DNA of 64,000 bases from Vibrio methylphosphonaticus. GTDB lineage: Bacteria; Pseudomonadota; Gammaproteobacteria; Enterobacterales; Vibrionaceae. The stretch covers positions 62,001 to 126,000 of the forward strand of contig NZ_JAMKMS010000008.1 of assembly GCF_023634655.1 (NCBI RefSeq), read 5' to 3'. Below are positions 26,446-36,047 of the stretch, one piece after another. The first letter of the stretch is position 1, and every line of letters starts with the position of its first letter. Both the position numbers and the translations under genes were made by a program. The notes beneath the pieces were generated by a model that searched no databases, was not told where the DNA came from, and worked only from the letters and a program-made list of their open reading frames with translations.

Positions 26446-26874
26446 ATGTCGGATAGAAAATCGCTAGATAGCGTGTTCAAGTTGGTTCACAGTCTAAAGC
26501 GAAATGTACAGGAACAAATCGAAGCACTGGACTTGGATATTGCCCCAATGCATGTACGTGTACTTAAGATTGTGACTAACAAACCACGTTGTACCGCCAT
26601 TGATATTGCGCACTTTTTAGATAGAGATAAGGCGCAAGTGACACGTCTACTAAGCAGTTTGATTAAGCAAGAATTGATCATGAAAGAGCCTAATCCAGAG
26701 GATAAACGTAGCCAGTGTTTACGTGTTACTGACGGGGGACAGGCGATCATGTCGAAAATTTCTGGTGTGGATGAGGCGATGTTCGAAAAAATGAAAGATG
26801 GTATATCTAAAGATGAATTGAAAGTGTTCCAGCACGTCGCAAGAAAGATGGTCAAAAATCTGAATGCAGAATAA
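26446..26874 (+). CDS. MarR-family regulator
   Basis: 142 residues with the winged helix of MarR proteins: PMHVRVLKIVTNKPRCTAIDIAHFLDRDKAQVTRLLSSLIKQELIMKEPNPEDKRSQCLRVTDGG. AAGGAATGATCGT precedes the ATG. It is divergent from the DUF2798/DUF3861 pair. The two near-identical palindromes between the genes suggest that it represses both directions. The ligand is unknown. Confidence 0.9.
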   Translation: MSDRKSLDSVFKLVHSLKRNVQEQIEALDLDIAPMHVRVLKIVTNKPRCTAIDIAHFLDRDKAQVTRLLSSLIKQELIMKEPNPEDKRSQCLRVTDGGQAIMSKISGVDEAMFEKMKDGISKDELKVFQHVARKMVKNLNAE

Positions 26875-26966
26875 ACCGAATGACGTGATTCAATGTTTAA
26901 TGAGATAGTATTTTTCTAGAAAACGCGCATAATCTCGCAATACAACACTTAAAGAAGAAATTACCT

Positions 26967-27353
26967 ATGACTGATTTTGAATATTACTTTCATCAACTGC
27001 CTTGTTTTAACTGTAAAAAAACTATTGTTAGTACTGATCTTGGTTGGTTAACGGCTGCGATGAAAGACGATGTTATCGCGCAAATTGCATCGATTATTGC
27101 GCAAGATAGCGTTGACCCCGATCTTTCGGTAAATGTGACGTGTACTAAAGACGAAGCTCGTGAATACTTATTATTGAATTTTTTCGGTTACTCAGCAGAA
27201 GAACTGGTAAGCCAAATTGAAGCGGATGACGAGAAAGAAGTCGCAGATGAAATCGCAGAGCTATTAGAAGAAGGTAGTGATGTCGTTGTCTTTGAGCATG
27301 AGGTTGCGCTGCAAAGTTGCACTGATTGCGATACGGATGAAACATCAAACTAA
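26967..27353 (+). CDS. Hypothetical acidic protein with two CxxC motifs
   Basis: 128 residues, no recognised family. A CFNC motif near residue 13 and a CTDC motif near residue 120 could form one zinc site or a disulfide pair. The middle is strongly acidic and helical (QIEADDEKEVADEIAELLEEG). No signal peptide or membrane segment is seen. AAAGAAGAAATT precedes the ATG. It is monocistronic and ends at a bidirectional terminator. Confidence 0.7.
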   Translation: MTDFEYYFHQLPCFNCKKTIVSTDLGWLTAAMKDDVIAQIASIIAQDSVDPDLSVNVTCTKDEAREYLLLNFFGYSAEELVSQIEADDEKEVADEIAELLEEGSDVVVFEHEVALQSCTDCDTDETSN

Positions 27354-27401
27354 GCGTCCTCGCTCAGTTTGCATCGCTTCTTTATCAATAATTCGATGTT
27401 A

Positions 27402-27444
27402 GGGCGTTAGCGAGGTAGAGTTCGCTAACGCCTTGTTCGTTTTT
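27402..27444. terminator. Bidirectional terminator
   Basis: GCGTTAGCGA (27404-27413) pairs with TCGCTAACGC (27422-27431), followed by a T-rich stretch. It lies between two convergent genes. Confidence 0.75.
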
Positions 27445-27451
27445 GGTGGCG

Positions 27452-29014
27452 TTAATCTTTCATATTCAAAATAAGTACTGCAGCAAAGGCAAGAAATGCC
27501 GTCATCATTAAGAATACATCGTTATAGGCCATGATTGCCGCATCGCGCTGCATCGTCGCCAATAGAGTCGCTTGAGCTTGGTGCATTGCAGTGGCTGCGT
27601 CACTGCCAGATTGCATAAAAAAGGCTTGCTGCTGGTGCAGGGTTTGCCAACCCAGTTGGCTTACGCTTGGCAAAGATTCTTTGATGTGCCCCAAGTGCTC
27701 ACGGGTTTTGTTATCTAACAAGGTCGCTATAATGGCGATACTAAATGCCCCGCCAAGGTTTCGCATTACATTGGTTAACGTGGAGGCATCCGGTGTATCC
27801 AGCTTACTGATATTTTTCATAGCGACTAAAGACAACGGCACCATAATAAATGGGCTGCCAATGGCGCGAAGTAGCATGGAGACAATCAGTTGTTGCCCGC
27901 CAAAATCCACAGTCATGTGCGTGTTGACGTAACAGCTAAATCCGAACATAGCAAAGCCAAACGTCACCAAGTATTTCGGTTTAATGACCTGCGTGAGCTT
28001 GGGTACCAGCGGAAAGATAAGTAATTGTGGAAAGCCCATCCACATGAGGACTTCTCCTATCTCCATCGCGTTATATTGCTGAATCTGCGTTAAATACATT
28101 GGTAATACATAGATCGAACCAAGCAGCGCCATTCCTAAAATTAAATAGGCTAAACAAGACATGGCAAACTGACTGTCTTTAAGTAGCCTCAAGTTGACCA
28201 ATGGCTTTTTATGTTGCAGTTCATTAATCACAAAGTAGACCAAGCTGACGGTGGAAATAATACTTAAACCAATAATGAATCCGGAGCTAAACCATTCTTC
28301 TCGGTTGCCTTCTTCTAGGACCACTTCTAAACAGCCTAAGCCTAGAGCCATCGTCACAATCCCGAACCAGTCGGCTTTTTTAAGCGAACCGAGGTCGAGT
28401 TTTTCATCATCGAGCCCGTAACGAATCATTGATATGACGAGTAGCGCTGGTGGAATATTGATGTAAAAGATGTAGTGCCATGACAGATTTTCCGTTAGCC
28501 ACCCCCCAAAAGTGGGGCCAATGGAAGGGGCGAAGGTGGCCGTTACGCCAAATAGCGCCATGCCTACAGCTCGTTTGTTGAGTGGCAGTAACTGAATGAC
28601 GAGTGAGAAAGCCAGCGGGATTAACGCGCCGCCACTGAAGCCCTGCATGGCTCGAAATACAATCATTGAGGTCATATTCCATGAAAATGAGCACAGCAAT
28701 GACGACAAGGTAAATATAGTGGTGGTCCACGTTAGGTATCGGCGTTTGCCTAGTGCTTTGGATAGCCAGCCACTTAGCGGGATCGCGATCATTTCAGCGA
28801 CTAAGTAGGACGTTGAAATCCAAGAGCTTTCGTCCAGAGTCGCGGAGAGTGCCCCCTGAATATCTTTTAGTGATGAATTGGTGATTTGGATATCCAGAAT
28901 AGCCATAAAAGCGCCAATTAGCCCGCCAAACAGGGCGATCCAATGGCGTGTCGAAACGTCATTATTCTGGCTGTCGCTTGGGTTGCTCGAGGCGATAGTC
29001 GCGGTACTGCTCAT
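27452..29014 (-). CDS. emrB: EmrB-like MFS drug efflux transporter (DHA2 family)
   Basis: 520 residues, 14 membrane helices, DHA2 family. Family motifs are AILDIQITNSSLKDIQGAL in helix 1, GWLSKALGKRRYLTWTT (motif A), RAMQGFSGGALIPLAFSL and GPTFGGWLTENLSWHYIFYINIP (motif C). EmrB-type pumps expel hydrophobic compounds by proton antiport together with an HlyD-type adaptor and an outer-membrane channel. The adaptor gene lies 3 bp upstream in the same direction; a TolC-like gene is not in the window. The substrate is unknown. Confidence 0.9.
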   Translation of the reverse strand: MSSTATIASSNPSDSQNNDVSTRHWIALFGGLIGAFMAILDIQITNSSLKDIQGALSATLDESSWISTSYLVAEMIAIPLSGWLSKALGKRRYLTWTTTIFTLSSLLCSFSWNMTSMIVFRAMQGFSGGALIPLAFSLVIQLLPLNKRAVGMALFGVTATFAPSIGPTFGGWLTENLSWHYIFYINIPPALLVISMIRYGLDDEKLDLGSLKKADWFGIVTMALGLGCLEVVLEEGNREEWFSSGFIIGLSIISTVSLVYFVINELQHKKPLVNLRLLKDSQFAMSCLAYLILGMALLGSIYVLPMYLTQIQQYNAMEIGEVLMWMGFPQLLIFPLVPKLTQVIKPKYLVTFGFAMFGFSCYVNTHMTVDFGGQQLIVSMLLRAIGSPFIMVPLSLVAMKNISKLDTPDASTLTNVMRNLGGAFSIAIIATLLDNKTREHLGHIKESLPSVSQLGWQTLHQQQAFFMQSGSDAATAMHQAQATLLATMQRDAAIMAYNDVFLMMTAFLAFAAVLILNMKD

Positions 29015-29017
29015 TGG

Positions 29018-30094
29018 TTAGCCTCTAGTGTCAATCGTGGCGACAACAGATAATCCGGGTAATAAGCGGTCTTGTAATTGGTGTTGATCGGTGATGATGA
29101 TTTTCACAGGAACACGTTGCACGATCTTGGTAAAGTTGCCGGTCGCGTTTTCTGGTGGAAGGAGGGCAAATTTAGCACCCGTTGCAGGGGAAAAGCTATC
29201 GACCACCCCTTTAAGAGGCTGACCTGGAAACGCATCGAGTTCGACTTCGACACTTTGACCTTTATGGATGCCATTGAGTTGTGTTTCTTTAAAGTTAGCT
29301 TCAATCCAAACATTGTTGTTCGGCACTAGGCTCATGAGCGGAGCACCAGATTGAATAAGTAAGCCTTCTCGTACGCTACGCTTGCCAATAATGCCATCGG
29401 TTGGTGCGTATACTTTGGTGTAATCAAGATTGAGTTGTGCTTGCTCTTGCTGTGCTTGCGCTTCGGTTACCGAGGCTTTTGCCTGGGCAATTTCACTCGC
29501 GATGACGCTCATTTGGTCATTACTGGCAACCACATTGGCTTTGGCTTCTTCTAAAACGGCAAGGGCGACTTTTTGCTGTGCTAGCATGCTGTCTACTTCA
29601 TCTTGTGAGGCATAGTTTCGTTGATGAAGGCTACGAGAGCGCGCCGACTGTTGCAATGCTCGGTCGTACTCTGCTTGAGCAGAATCAACGCGGCTTTCTG
29701 CTTGAGAGATTTGGCTGCGTTGTAGAGTTTGCTGAGCGATCAGGTTATTCACGCTAGATTGGATGACGGATAAATGTGCGTTGGCTTGATCGAGTGTCGC
29801 CTGATAATCACGATCATCGATTTGAACCAGTAGATCGCCTTTTTTCACAAGTTGGTTATCGGTGACGTAGGACTTCACTATGTAACCAGACACCTTAGGG
29901 CTAATATTGGTAATGTCACCCTGTAGGTAGGCGTTATCTGTTGATTCAAAGTACTGACCGTAACCAAACCAATAACCACTTCCTAGTAAACCCAGTGATA
30001 GCATTACCGCTGTGGCAATCAGCGGTGCTTTATTGCGTTTTTTCGCGGTGGTTACTGGTGAAGTCGGGGTGTTGTTGGTCATAGCGTTACTCAT
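29018..30094 (-). CDS. emrA: EmrA-like periplasmic adaptor (HlyD family)
   Basis: About 358 residues. A basic N-terminus and one transmembrane anchor (APLIATAVMLSLGLLGSGYWF) are followed by the biotinyl-lipoyl half motif TDNAYLQGDITNISPKVSGYI, a long coiled-coil hairpin (about residues 85-200) and VYAPTDGIIGKRSV. It should bridge EmrB to an outer-membrane channel. The open frame extends 27 codons upstream, but that part is unlike the family; the ATG at 30094 is chosen although its SD is weak, so the start is uncertain. It is divergent from a LysR regulator. Confidence 0.88.
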   Translation of the reverse strand: MSNAMTNNTPTSPVTTAKKRNKAPLIATAVMLSLGLLGSGYWFGYGQYFESTDNAYLQGDITNISPKVSGYIVKSYVTDNQLVKKGDLLVQIDDRDYQATLDQANAHLSVIQSSVNNLIAQQTLQRSQISQAESRVDSAQAEYDRALQQSARSRSLHQRNYASQDEVDSMLAQQKVALAVLEEAKANVVASNDQMSVIASEIAQAKASVTEAQAQQEQAQLNLDYTKVYAPTDGIIGKRSVREGLLIQSGAPLMSLVPNNNVWIEANFKETQLNGIHKGQSVEVELDAFPGQPLKGVVDSFSPATGAKFALLPPENATGNFTKIVQRVPVKIIITDQHQLQDRLLPGLSVVATIDTRG

Positions 30095-30208
30095 TGTTTC
30101 GGACGTTAGGTGTAACAAATTGTAAATGATTGCCATTAATTGATAAGATGGGAAAAAAGAGAAACACTGTTGCAAAATTCTTACTAATTGGTGATATGGA
30201 GAAGCTCT

Positions 30209-31108
30209 ATGGATCTAAATACCGTGAGTGTATTTACTCAAGTGGTTGATTGTGGGAGCTTTACTCATGCAGCTGAAGCTTTGAATATGACTAAATCAAC
30301 AGTAAGTAGAAAACTTGCTGAACTCGAAGAGTATTTAGGTGTGAGGTTGATCACACGGTCAACACGCAGTTTGCTACTGACTCCGGAAGGCGAGCAGTTT
30401 TATCAGTCGAGCGTTCAAATGCTTGAGATCATGAATCAAGCAGAGATACAGGTATCAGCGAGCCAAGACTTAGTGCGTGGAAAGTTGAATGTGGTGTTAC
30501 CCGTTGAATTAGGTCATCAGGTGCTTGCATCTTATATTCACGATTTTTTAAAGACCTACCCTCATGTCACGATGAACTTGGAGCTGACTAACCGTGAAGT
30601 AGACGTCATTGGAGAAGGGATTGATCTTTATGCTCAAATTGGTGAGTTGGTTGATTCGAGTTTGGTGTCTCGCTACTTAACCACCTCGTCGCGTGTACTG
30701 GTGGCGAGTCCGAGATATTTAGCGCAGTTTGGTCTCGTTGAAACCCATCATGATTTGACGTCACCACATAAAATGATTGAAGTGTTTAACAAAGCGGCAC
30801 GTTTACCTAAATGGCATTTACAATTGAAAGGGGGCGAATCGGTACAAATTGATCTGCCTTACCAATTGAGAGTCAATACGATCAGTGCTTGTTTGACGGC
30901 GTGTATTGATGGTTTAGGAATAGCAGTACTGCCGGAGTTTATTTGCCGTGAGCATCTTCAAGCTGGGCGTCTCATCAGTTTATTACCTGACTATAAAATG
31001 CCAGAGGTGTCAGTGAGCCTTGTCTATGCTGAAAGAAAGCTTATGCCTAAGCGTAAAAAGGTATTTATTGATTACTTGCTAACGGCTTTTCAACAACGCG
31101 AAGGCTGA
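30209..31108 (+). CDS. LysR-family regulator, divergent from emrAB
   Basis: 299 residues from the ATG at 30209, which has GGAG 8 bases before it; an in-frame GTG at 30188 is a poorer start. The winged helix (MDLNTVSVFTQVVDCGSFTHAAEALNMTKSTVSRKLAELEEYLGVRLITRSTRSLLLTPEG) is standard LysR. The effector domain is of the CrgA/AaeR-like group. It lies head to head with emrA and probably regulates the pump genes. The effector is unknown. Confidence 0.9.
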   Translation: MDLNTVSVFTQVVDCGSFTHAAEALNMTKSTVSRKLAELEEYLGVRLITRSTRSLLLTPEGEQFYQSSVQMLEIMNQAEIQVSASQDLVRGKLNVVLPVELGHQVLASYIHDFLKTYPHVTMNLELTNREVDVIGEGIDLYAQIGELVDSSLVSRYLTTSSRVLVASPRYLAQFGLVETHHDLTSPHKMIEVFNKAARLPKWHLQLKGGESVQIDLPYQLRVNTISACLTACIDGLGIAVLPEFICREHLQAGRLISLLPDYKMPEVSVSLVYAERKLMPKRKKVFIDYLLTAFQQREG

Positions 31109-31271
31109 GGGAGAATAATTAAGAAAACGCACAGAATCAGTTGTAGTTTCATACGGATAATTGATATTTGTAGTTCTTTTAATAGCTAAATGTACGCTAT
31201 AATTTGACTTTATATGCGCTAATTTTTATGGGCTTCTCGTAGTAGGTTGCCAATGTTTAAAGGACTAAAAA

Positions 31272-31850
31272 GTGAATTTTTGCAAACTCAGCTTACCGCT
31301 AAGCCTGTTGATAATGAGCGTGCCAGCTAGTGCGTACAACTTTCAGTTTAATGCGGGTGTGGATACCAATAAATCTTTTGCTGCGGGGATTGAGGGTCTG
31401 GTTTATGACAATTACTTACTTGGCGCTCAGATTAATTTAAGCACGACCGATAATTATGAAACAGGTACTTTTAACGAAGCGCCAATTAGTAGCGGCACGT
31501 ACACCAAAAAGCGCTCTAGCCAGCAGGGTACACTTTACGTAGGTTATCAATTTTCTGACACGATGATGGAAGGGTTGTCTTTGAAACTAGGCGTGACGCA
31601 GATGGTTTTAGACATGAGCGCTGACGCGTATGGTACGGTGGGTTCTGAGGTAATAAGCACAGAATTGTATCAACTGACTGAACGAAAATATATGCCGTTT
31701 TTGGGGCTTGGATACCCAATTAATGAGCGTCTTGTTTTCAACATTCACGCAAGTTTTGCTGGCATAGAAACACTCAATATTGAAGGTGAGCAAGAATCTA
31801 CAGGCGTTGACGCGACAACGGTTAGCTTCTTACTAGGATTTAGATTCTAG
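31272..31850 (+). CDS. Small outer-membrane beta-barrel-like protein
   Basis: 192 residues from a GTG at 31272 with AGGACT before it. A signal peptide ending in PASA is followed by alternating strands (YNFQFNAGVDTNKSFAAGIEGLVYDNYLLGAQINLS) and a final strand TTVSFLLGFRF with terminal Phe, as in outer-membrane barrels that need the BAM machine. The size suggests about eight strands. I do not recognise a specific family. Confidence 0.72.
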   Translation: MNFCKLSLPLSLLIMSVPASAYNFQFNAGVDTNKSFAAGIEGLVYDNYLLGAQINLSTTDNYETGTFNEAPISSGTYTKKRSSQQGTLYVGYQFSDTMMEGLSLKLGVTQMVLDMSADAYGTVGSEVISTELYQLTERKYMPFLGLGYPINERLVFNIHASFAGIETLNIEGEQESTGVDATTVSFLLGFRF

Positions 31851-32131
31851 CCGCTACACCTAGTTGCGCTGATTCGCTTTCATTTTCCCTTTTGCTATTT
31901 CTACATAGCGTATTTTTGTTCCTTTTCTCGGGCAATAGTTTACGTGATCTTAATCTAGATTAAGTCTCACTAAGACTATTGCCGCTATGATCGCCCATCG
32001 AAAATCATCGCCAGCCTTTACCCTCGTGTATGAAAGGATAAAAAGTTCGGCCATCTATGTGAATGGTCACTCTTTTTGTCCTTTTTGTATTAAAAAGGAG
32101 GTGGGGCGTATGACCGAATGTGAGAGGAAAA

Positions 32132-33244
32132 ATGAGCACTTTGTTTACAGAAACACGCCTTGGCAACATGACACTTAAAAATCGTTTTATACGTAGCGCA
32201 ACATGGGAAAATATGGCGACGGAAACTGGCCATATGACCGATAAGCTATATGCCATTTATGAAGAGTTAGCCCAAGGCGAAGTAGGGCTTATTGTTACTG
32301 GTTACGCCAACATTGTTGAAGAAGAAAAACCCAATGCTGGAATGATGGGTATCTATAATGACTCTTTTATCGATGAGTACAAAAAGCTCACAGAACGTGT
32401 CCATCACTACGGTTCAAAAATTGTGATGCAATTGGCCTATGGTGGCACGAAGACAACTTACAATGTTGGCGAGCGTGTCATTTATTCCCCTAGTGACATC
32501 CCAGAGTTAGGGACACAGACTCAAGGCTCGGCGATGACAAAGTCAGATATTGACTATATAGTCCAAGCGTTTGCTAAAGGGGCGTTGCGGGCGAAACAGT
32601 CTGGTTTTGATGGGGTTGAGATTCATGCCGCGCACACCTACCTGATTAACCAATTTCTAAGCCCATACTACAACCAGCGAGACGACGAATATGGAGGTAG
32701 TTTAGATAATCGCATGCGATTTCTGCTGGAAATTTATCAACAAACAAGGCAGCAGGTTGGCGACGCTTTCCCAATCCTGGTCAAGCTAACCGCATCGGAG
32801 TTTTTTGCTGGCGGTTTAACTTTTAATGAAACTCAGGAAGTTTGTAAAGTACTCGAACATGTCGGTGTGGATGCCATTATTATCTCCGGTAATATTCACG
32901 GCAAAGCAGACACCATGATTGGACAATCTTATGATGGCTATACCATTCAAGAAGAAGGGTATTTTCATGAATATGGTGATGTCATTAGTCAAGAAGTCAG
33001 TGTGCCAGTGATTACGGTAGGTGGCTTAACGGATATCGATGCCATTGAATCGATCGCCGCTAATACCAATATTCAATATTTTGCGCTATCAAGACCGCTT
33101 CTTTCTGAGCCTCACCTGATTAAACGTTGGCAAACGGGTGATCGCTCACCGGTTGAATGCGAGCGTTGTTCTAAATGTCGTACAAAGCGTGGTAATTTTT
33201 GTGTGGTAAATAAGGATAGAAAAGCTCAACTCGCCGTATTATAG
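32132..33244 (+). CDS. NADH:flavin oxidoreductase, old yellow enzyme family
   Basis: 370 residues from the ATG at 32132 with AGAGG before it. It is a FMN TIM-barrel of the OYE family: LGNMTLKNRFIRSATWENMA at the start, FDGVEIHAAHTYLINQFLSPYYNQR...YGGSLDNRMRFLLEI in the centre (the His pair and Tyr of the active site), and VITVGGLTD plus ALSRPLLSEP for FMN phosphate. The C-terminus has CERCSKC and a fourth Cys eight residues on, a cluster rather like the iron-sulfur motif of the dienoyl-CoA reductase branch but without the extra domains of that enzyme. The substrate is unknown. It stands alone. Confidence 0.87.
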   Translation: MSTLFTETRLGNMTLKNRFIRSATWENMATETGHMTDKLYAIYEELAQGEVGLIVTGYANIVEEEKPNAGMMGIYNDSFIDEYKKLTERVHHYGSKIVMQLAYGGTKTTYNVGERVIYSPSDIPELGTQTQGSAMTKSDIDYIVQAFAKGALRAKQSGFDGVEIHAAHTYLINQFLSPYYNQRDDEYGGSLDNRMRFLLEIYQQTRQQVGDAFPILVKLTASEFFAGGLTFNETQEVCKVLEHVGVDAIIISGNIHGKADTMIGQSYDGYTIQEEGYFHEYGDVISQEVSVPVITVGGLTDIDAIESIAANTNIQYFALSRPLLSEPHLIKRWQTGDRSPVECERCSKCRTKRGNFCVVNKDRKAQLAVL

Positions 33245-33720
33245 CCGCTATTGCTATTCTCCAAGTTATGATGTGGCTATAAGAAAATGCTTAATTTTAC
33301 ATATTCACGTCATAACTTAACTACTTTCCTCAATGTGACTGCCTTGTGTTGTTTTTTCAACGCGACTCAGACTTGCCGCGAGTCACACACAAAGTCCTCT
33401 GATTTCTTAGCGTTATATTCAGCGCGACTCACTTCTTGTTTTTAAATTACGCGTTCAAAAAAATCACCATAAACAGGTGCATTTTTGAACGGTGCGCTTC
33501 GTTATTTTTGATGGTTTCACAATAAATATTCAAAAATCCAATTAAAAAAGATTAGAGTTCTAACCACATTTGTGTGGTTTTATGTGTATGTATATATTTT
33601 ATTTATGCGTTGCCGCTCACAAAACATCGCTTTTAAAGCGTCTATTTTTGATTTGACTCTCTAATTATGAACTAATAAAGGCGAATTTTTACTTAGAGTA
33701 CAAAGGAAATGTATCTGCGT
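33245..33720. other. Intergenic region before the ectoine operon
   Basis: 476 AT-rich bp that must include the osmoregulated ect promoter. Two short repeats of GCGACTCA (near 33361-33430) are visible. I could not place a promoter or a CosR-type site with confidence. Confidence 0.45.
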
Positions 33721-34275
33721 ATGATTACATCAGCACCTTGGGTGATGTATCCCGAAACGAGTGAAAAACCAAGTAAGGAATGGACGTTTTTAGAGCCGAC
33801 TGGCGATGATGGAAATGATATTTTTGGTCTTATTGCAGCCTGCCCTCCCCTCGACGTGAACTCGTCATATTGCAACTTTTTGCAATCTACACACTTTAGT
33901 CGAACTTGTGTTATCGCCCGCTACGGTGATGACATTGCGGGGTTCATTTCTGCTTATCGAAAGCCCGACGATCCCGATACGTTATTTGTTTGGCAAGTCG
34001 CGGTTTCGCCGAATTATCGAGGCGAAGGGCTTGCTTTTAGCATGCTTAGCCACTTACTCAACAGAGACATACTTTGCTCTGTCGTGGCCGTAGAAACGAC
34101 GATCACCAAAGATAATGGCGCGTCATGGGCATTGTTTAAAAAACTTGATTCGCAACAAGGGACACAAGGTGAAGTCAGTACATTTCTAGACGAACAAATT
34201 CATTTTAAGGGGGAGCACGACACAGAATTTTTGTATCGAATCCCTCTGAAAAACACTCAAAAAATAGGAAATTAA
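33721..34275 (+). CDS. ectA: L-2,4-diaminobutyrate N-acetyltransferase
   Basis: 184 residues of the GNAT fold. It acetylates 2,4-diaminobutyrate at the gamma-amino group, the second ectoine step. Seen are WTFLEPTGDDGNDIFGLIAACPPLDVNSSYCNFLQSTHF, QVAVSPNYRGEGLAFSMLSHLL (acetyl-CoA loop) and TTITKDNGASWALFKKLD, then FKGEHDTEFLYRIPL. The ATG at 33721 gives the family's usual MITSAPWV start; an ATG four codons earlier (33709) is almost on top of AAAGGA, so the start is open by 12 bases. It is the first gene of ectABC-ask. Confidence 0.94.
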   Translation: MITSAPWVMYPETSEKPSKEWTFLEPTGDDGNDIFGLIAACPPLDVNSSYCNFLQSTHFSRTCVIARYGDDIAGFISAYRKPDDPDTLFVWQVAVSPNYRGEGLAFSMLSHLLNRDILCSVVAVETTITKDNGASWALFKKLDSQQGTQGEVSTFLDEQIHFKGEHDTEFLYRIPLKNTQKIGN

Positions 34276-34285
34276 GCGGTCTATC

Positions 34286-35551
34286 ATGGATATTTTTAAC
34301 AAGCAAGAATCGAAAGTACGATCTTACTCAAACAGTTTTCCAGTTATGTTCACCAAGGCAAAAGGGTGCTGGCTAGAAACTGATAAAGGGGAGCGTTATT
34401 TAGACTTTCTTGCTGGTGCAGGATCACTGAACTATGGCCATAACAACCCGGTATTTAAACAGGCGTTACTAGAATATATCGAGAAAGATGGCATTACGCA
34501 TGGCCTCGATATGCACTCCGACGCAAAAGCTGAATTTTTAACCGCTCTTCAGCGTTATATTTTGGCGCCTAGATCGCTGGATTATAAGGTCCAATTTACT
34601 GGTCCAACGGGAACTAACGCGGTAGAAGCCGCTCTGAAGTTGGCTCGTAAGGTGACAGGGCGCAGCTCAATCGTCGCATTTACAAATGGCTTTCACGGTT
34701 GTACCGCAGGTGCTTTGGCTGCGACGGGGAATCAGCATCACCGTCAGGGAGCCGGGATGAGCTTAAACAACGTTACGCGTATTCCCTTTGAAGGTTATGC
34801 TGACATAGACGGCCTTAAACTCTTTGAAACCATGTTAAGTGATAACTCTGCGGGTATGGATAAACCTGCGGCGGTGCTGATGGAAACGGTGCAAGGTGAG
34901 GGCGGTTTGAATGTCGCATCGACTACTTGGCTACAGCGGTTAAATAAAATCTGTAAGCAGCACGATATTTTGTTGATTATCGACGACATCCAAGCGGGTT
35001 GCGGTCGAACAGGAACCTTCTTTAGTTTTGAACCAGCAGGAATCAAACCTGATATGGTGACGCTATCAAAATCTATCGGCGGTTATGGATTGCCAATGGC
35101 GGTGGTGCTACTCAGCCCTGAGTTAGACATTTGGAAGCCGGGTGAGCATAACGGAACATTTCGCGGCAACAACCATGCCTTTGTGACCGCGACAAAAGCG
35201 CTCGAGACCTACTGGTCCAATAATCAACTTGAAACTCATATTGCCCGCTGTTCTGCAGATGTATCAGACGTTATTCAACGTAATCTGCAGCGTCACCCGC
35301 AACTTTTTGTTCAGCAAAAAGGGCGTGGCATGATGATTGGTATCGAGTGCCATAACGGTGAGCTTGCGGGTGATATCGCCAAAGCTTGTTTTGATAACGG
35401 TATGGTCATTGAAACCGCGGGTCCCAATGATGAAGTAGTAAAATTCTTTTGTCCTCTGACAATCACGCGAGAAGAATTGAATCAAGGTTTGTCTATTTTT
35501 GAAAGTGCGGTTGAATCAGTTGTCGCGAAACGCTTTAAAAAAGCATCTTAA
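34286..35551 (+). CDS. ectB: Diaminobutyrate-2-oxoglutarate transaminase
   Basis: 421 residues, class III PLP aminotransferase. It makes 2,4-diaminobutyrate from aspartate semialdehyde using glutamate. Motifs are [36 protein letters not shown] (phosphate binding), [21 protein letters not shown] (PLP ring Asp) and [18 protein letters not shown] with the Schiff-base Lys. It starts 10 bp after ectA and ends 14 bp before ectC. Same operon, cytoplasmic. Confidence 0.96.
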   Translation: MDIFNKQESKVRSYSNSFPVMFTKAKGCWLETDKGERYLDFLAGAGSLNYGHNNPVFKQALLEYIEKDGITHGLDMHSDAKAEFLTALQRYILAPRSLDYKVQFTGPTGTNAVEAALKLARKVTGRSSIVAFTNGFHGCTAGALAATGNQHHRQGAGMSLNNVTRIPFEGYADIDGLKLFETMLSDNSAGMDKPAAVLMETVQGEGGLNVASTTWLQRLNKICKQHDILLIIDDIQAGCGRTGTFFSFEPAGIKPDMVTLSKSIGGYGLPMAVVLLSPELDIWKPGEHNGTFRGNNHAFVTATKALETYWSNNQLETHIARCSADVSDVIQRNLQRHPQLFVQQKGRGMMIGIECHNGELAGDIAKACFDNGMVIETAGPNDEVVKFFCPLTITREELNQGLSIFESAVESVVAKRFKKAS

Positions 35552-35565
35552 TCAAGGAAGTAAAG

Positions 35566-35952
35566 ATGATTGTAAGAACATTAGATGAGTGTCGCGATAG
35601 CGAGCGTAGAGTGACATCGGAAACCTGGGAAAGTGTCCGCATGTTGCTCAAAGATGACAAGATGGGCTTCTCGTTCCATATTACTACGATCTACGAGAAT
35701 ACCGAGACGCACATTCATTATCAAAACCACCTAGAGTCGGTCTATTGCATGAGTGGCGAAGGCGAGATTGAAGTCGTAGATGGCGAAACATACCCAATTA
35801 AACCTGGCACACTTTACATTCTAGACAAAAATGATGAGCACTACTTAAGAGCTTATAAAGACAAAGAAATGGTGATGGCGTGTGTGTTTAACCCGCCAAT
35901 TACTGGGAAAGAAGTGCATGACGAAAATGGTGTCTATCCCCTAGTCGATTAA
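35566..35952 (+). CDS. ectC: Ectoine synthase
   Basis: 128 residues, the usual length, a cupin that closes N-gamma-acetyldiaminobutyrate to ectoine with an iron centre. Typical are the opening [38 protein letters not shown] (metal ligands Glu and Tyr), and [17 protein letters not shown] with the last His ligand, then [25 protein letters not shown] lies 9 bases before the ATG. No ectD (hydroxylase) follows, so ectoine and not hydroxyectoine should be the product. Confidence 0.97.
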   Translation: MIVRTLDECRDSERRVTSETWESVRMLLKDDKMGFSFHITTIYENTETHIHYQNHLESVYCMSGEGEIEVVDGETYPIKPGTLYILDKNDEHYLRAYKDKEMVMACVFNPPITGKEVHDENGVYPLVD

Positions 35953-36047
35953 GACAATAGGTCAGACTCACCCTGTTATAACGAGTGAGGTTAACCCCTC
36001 ACTCGCTTTCGTTTGTAACCTAACCATCACTTTATTAAGGCTCCCTT

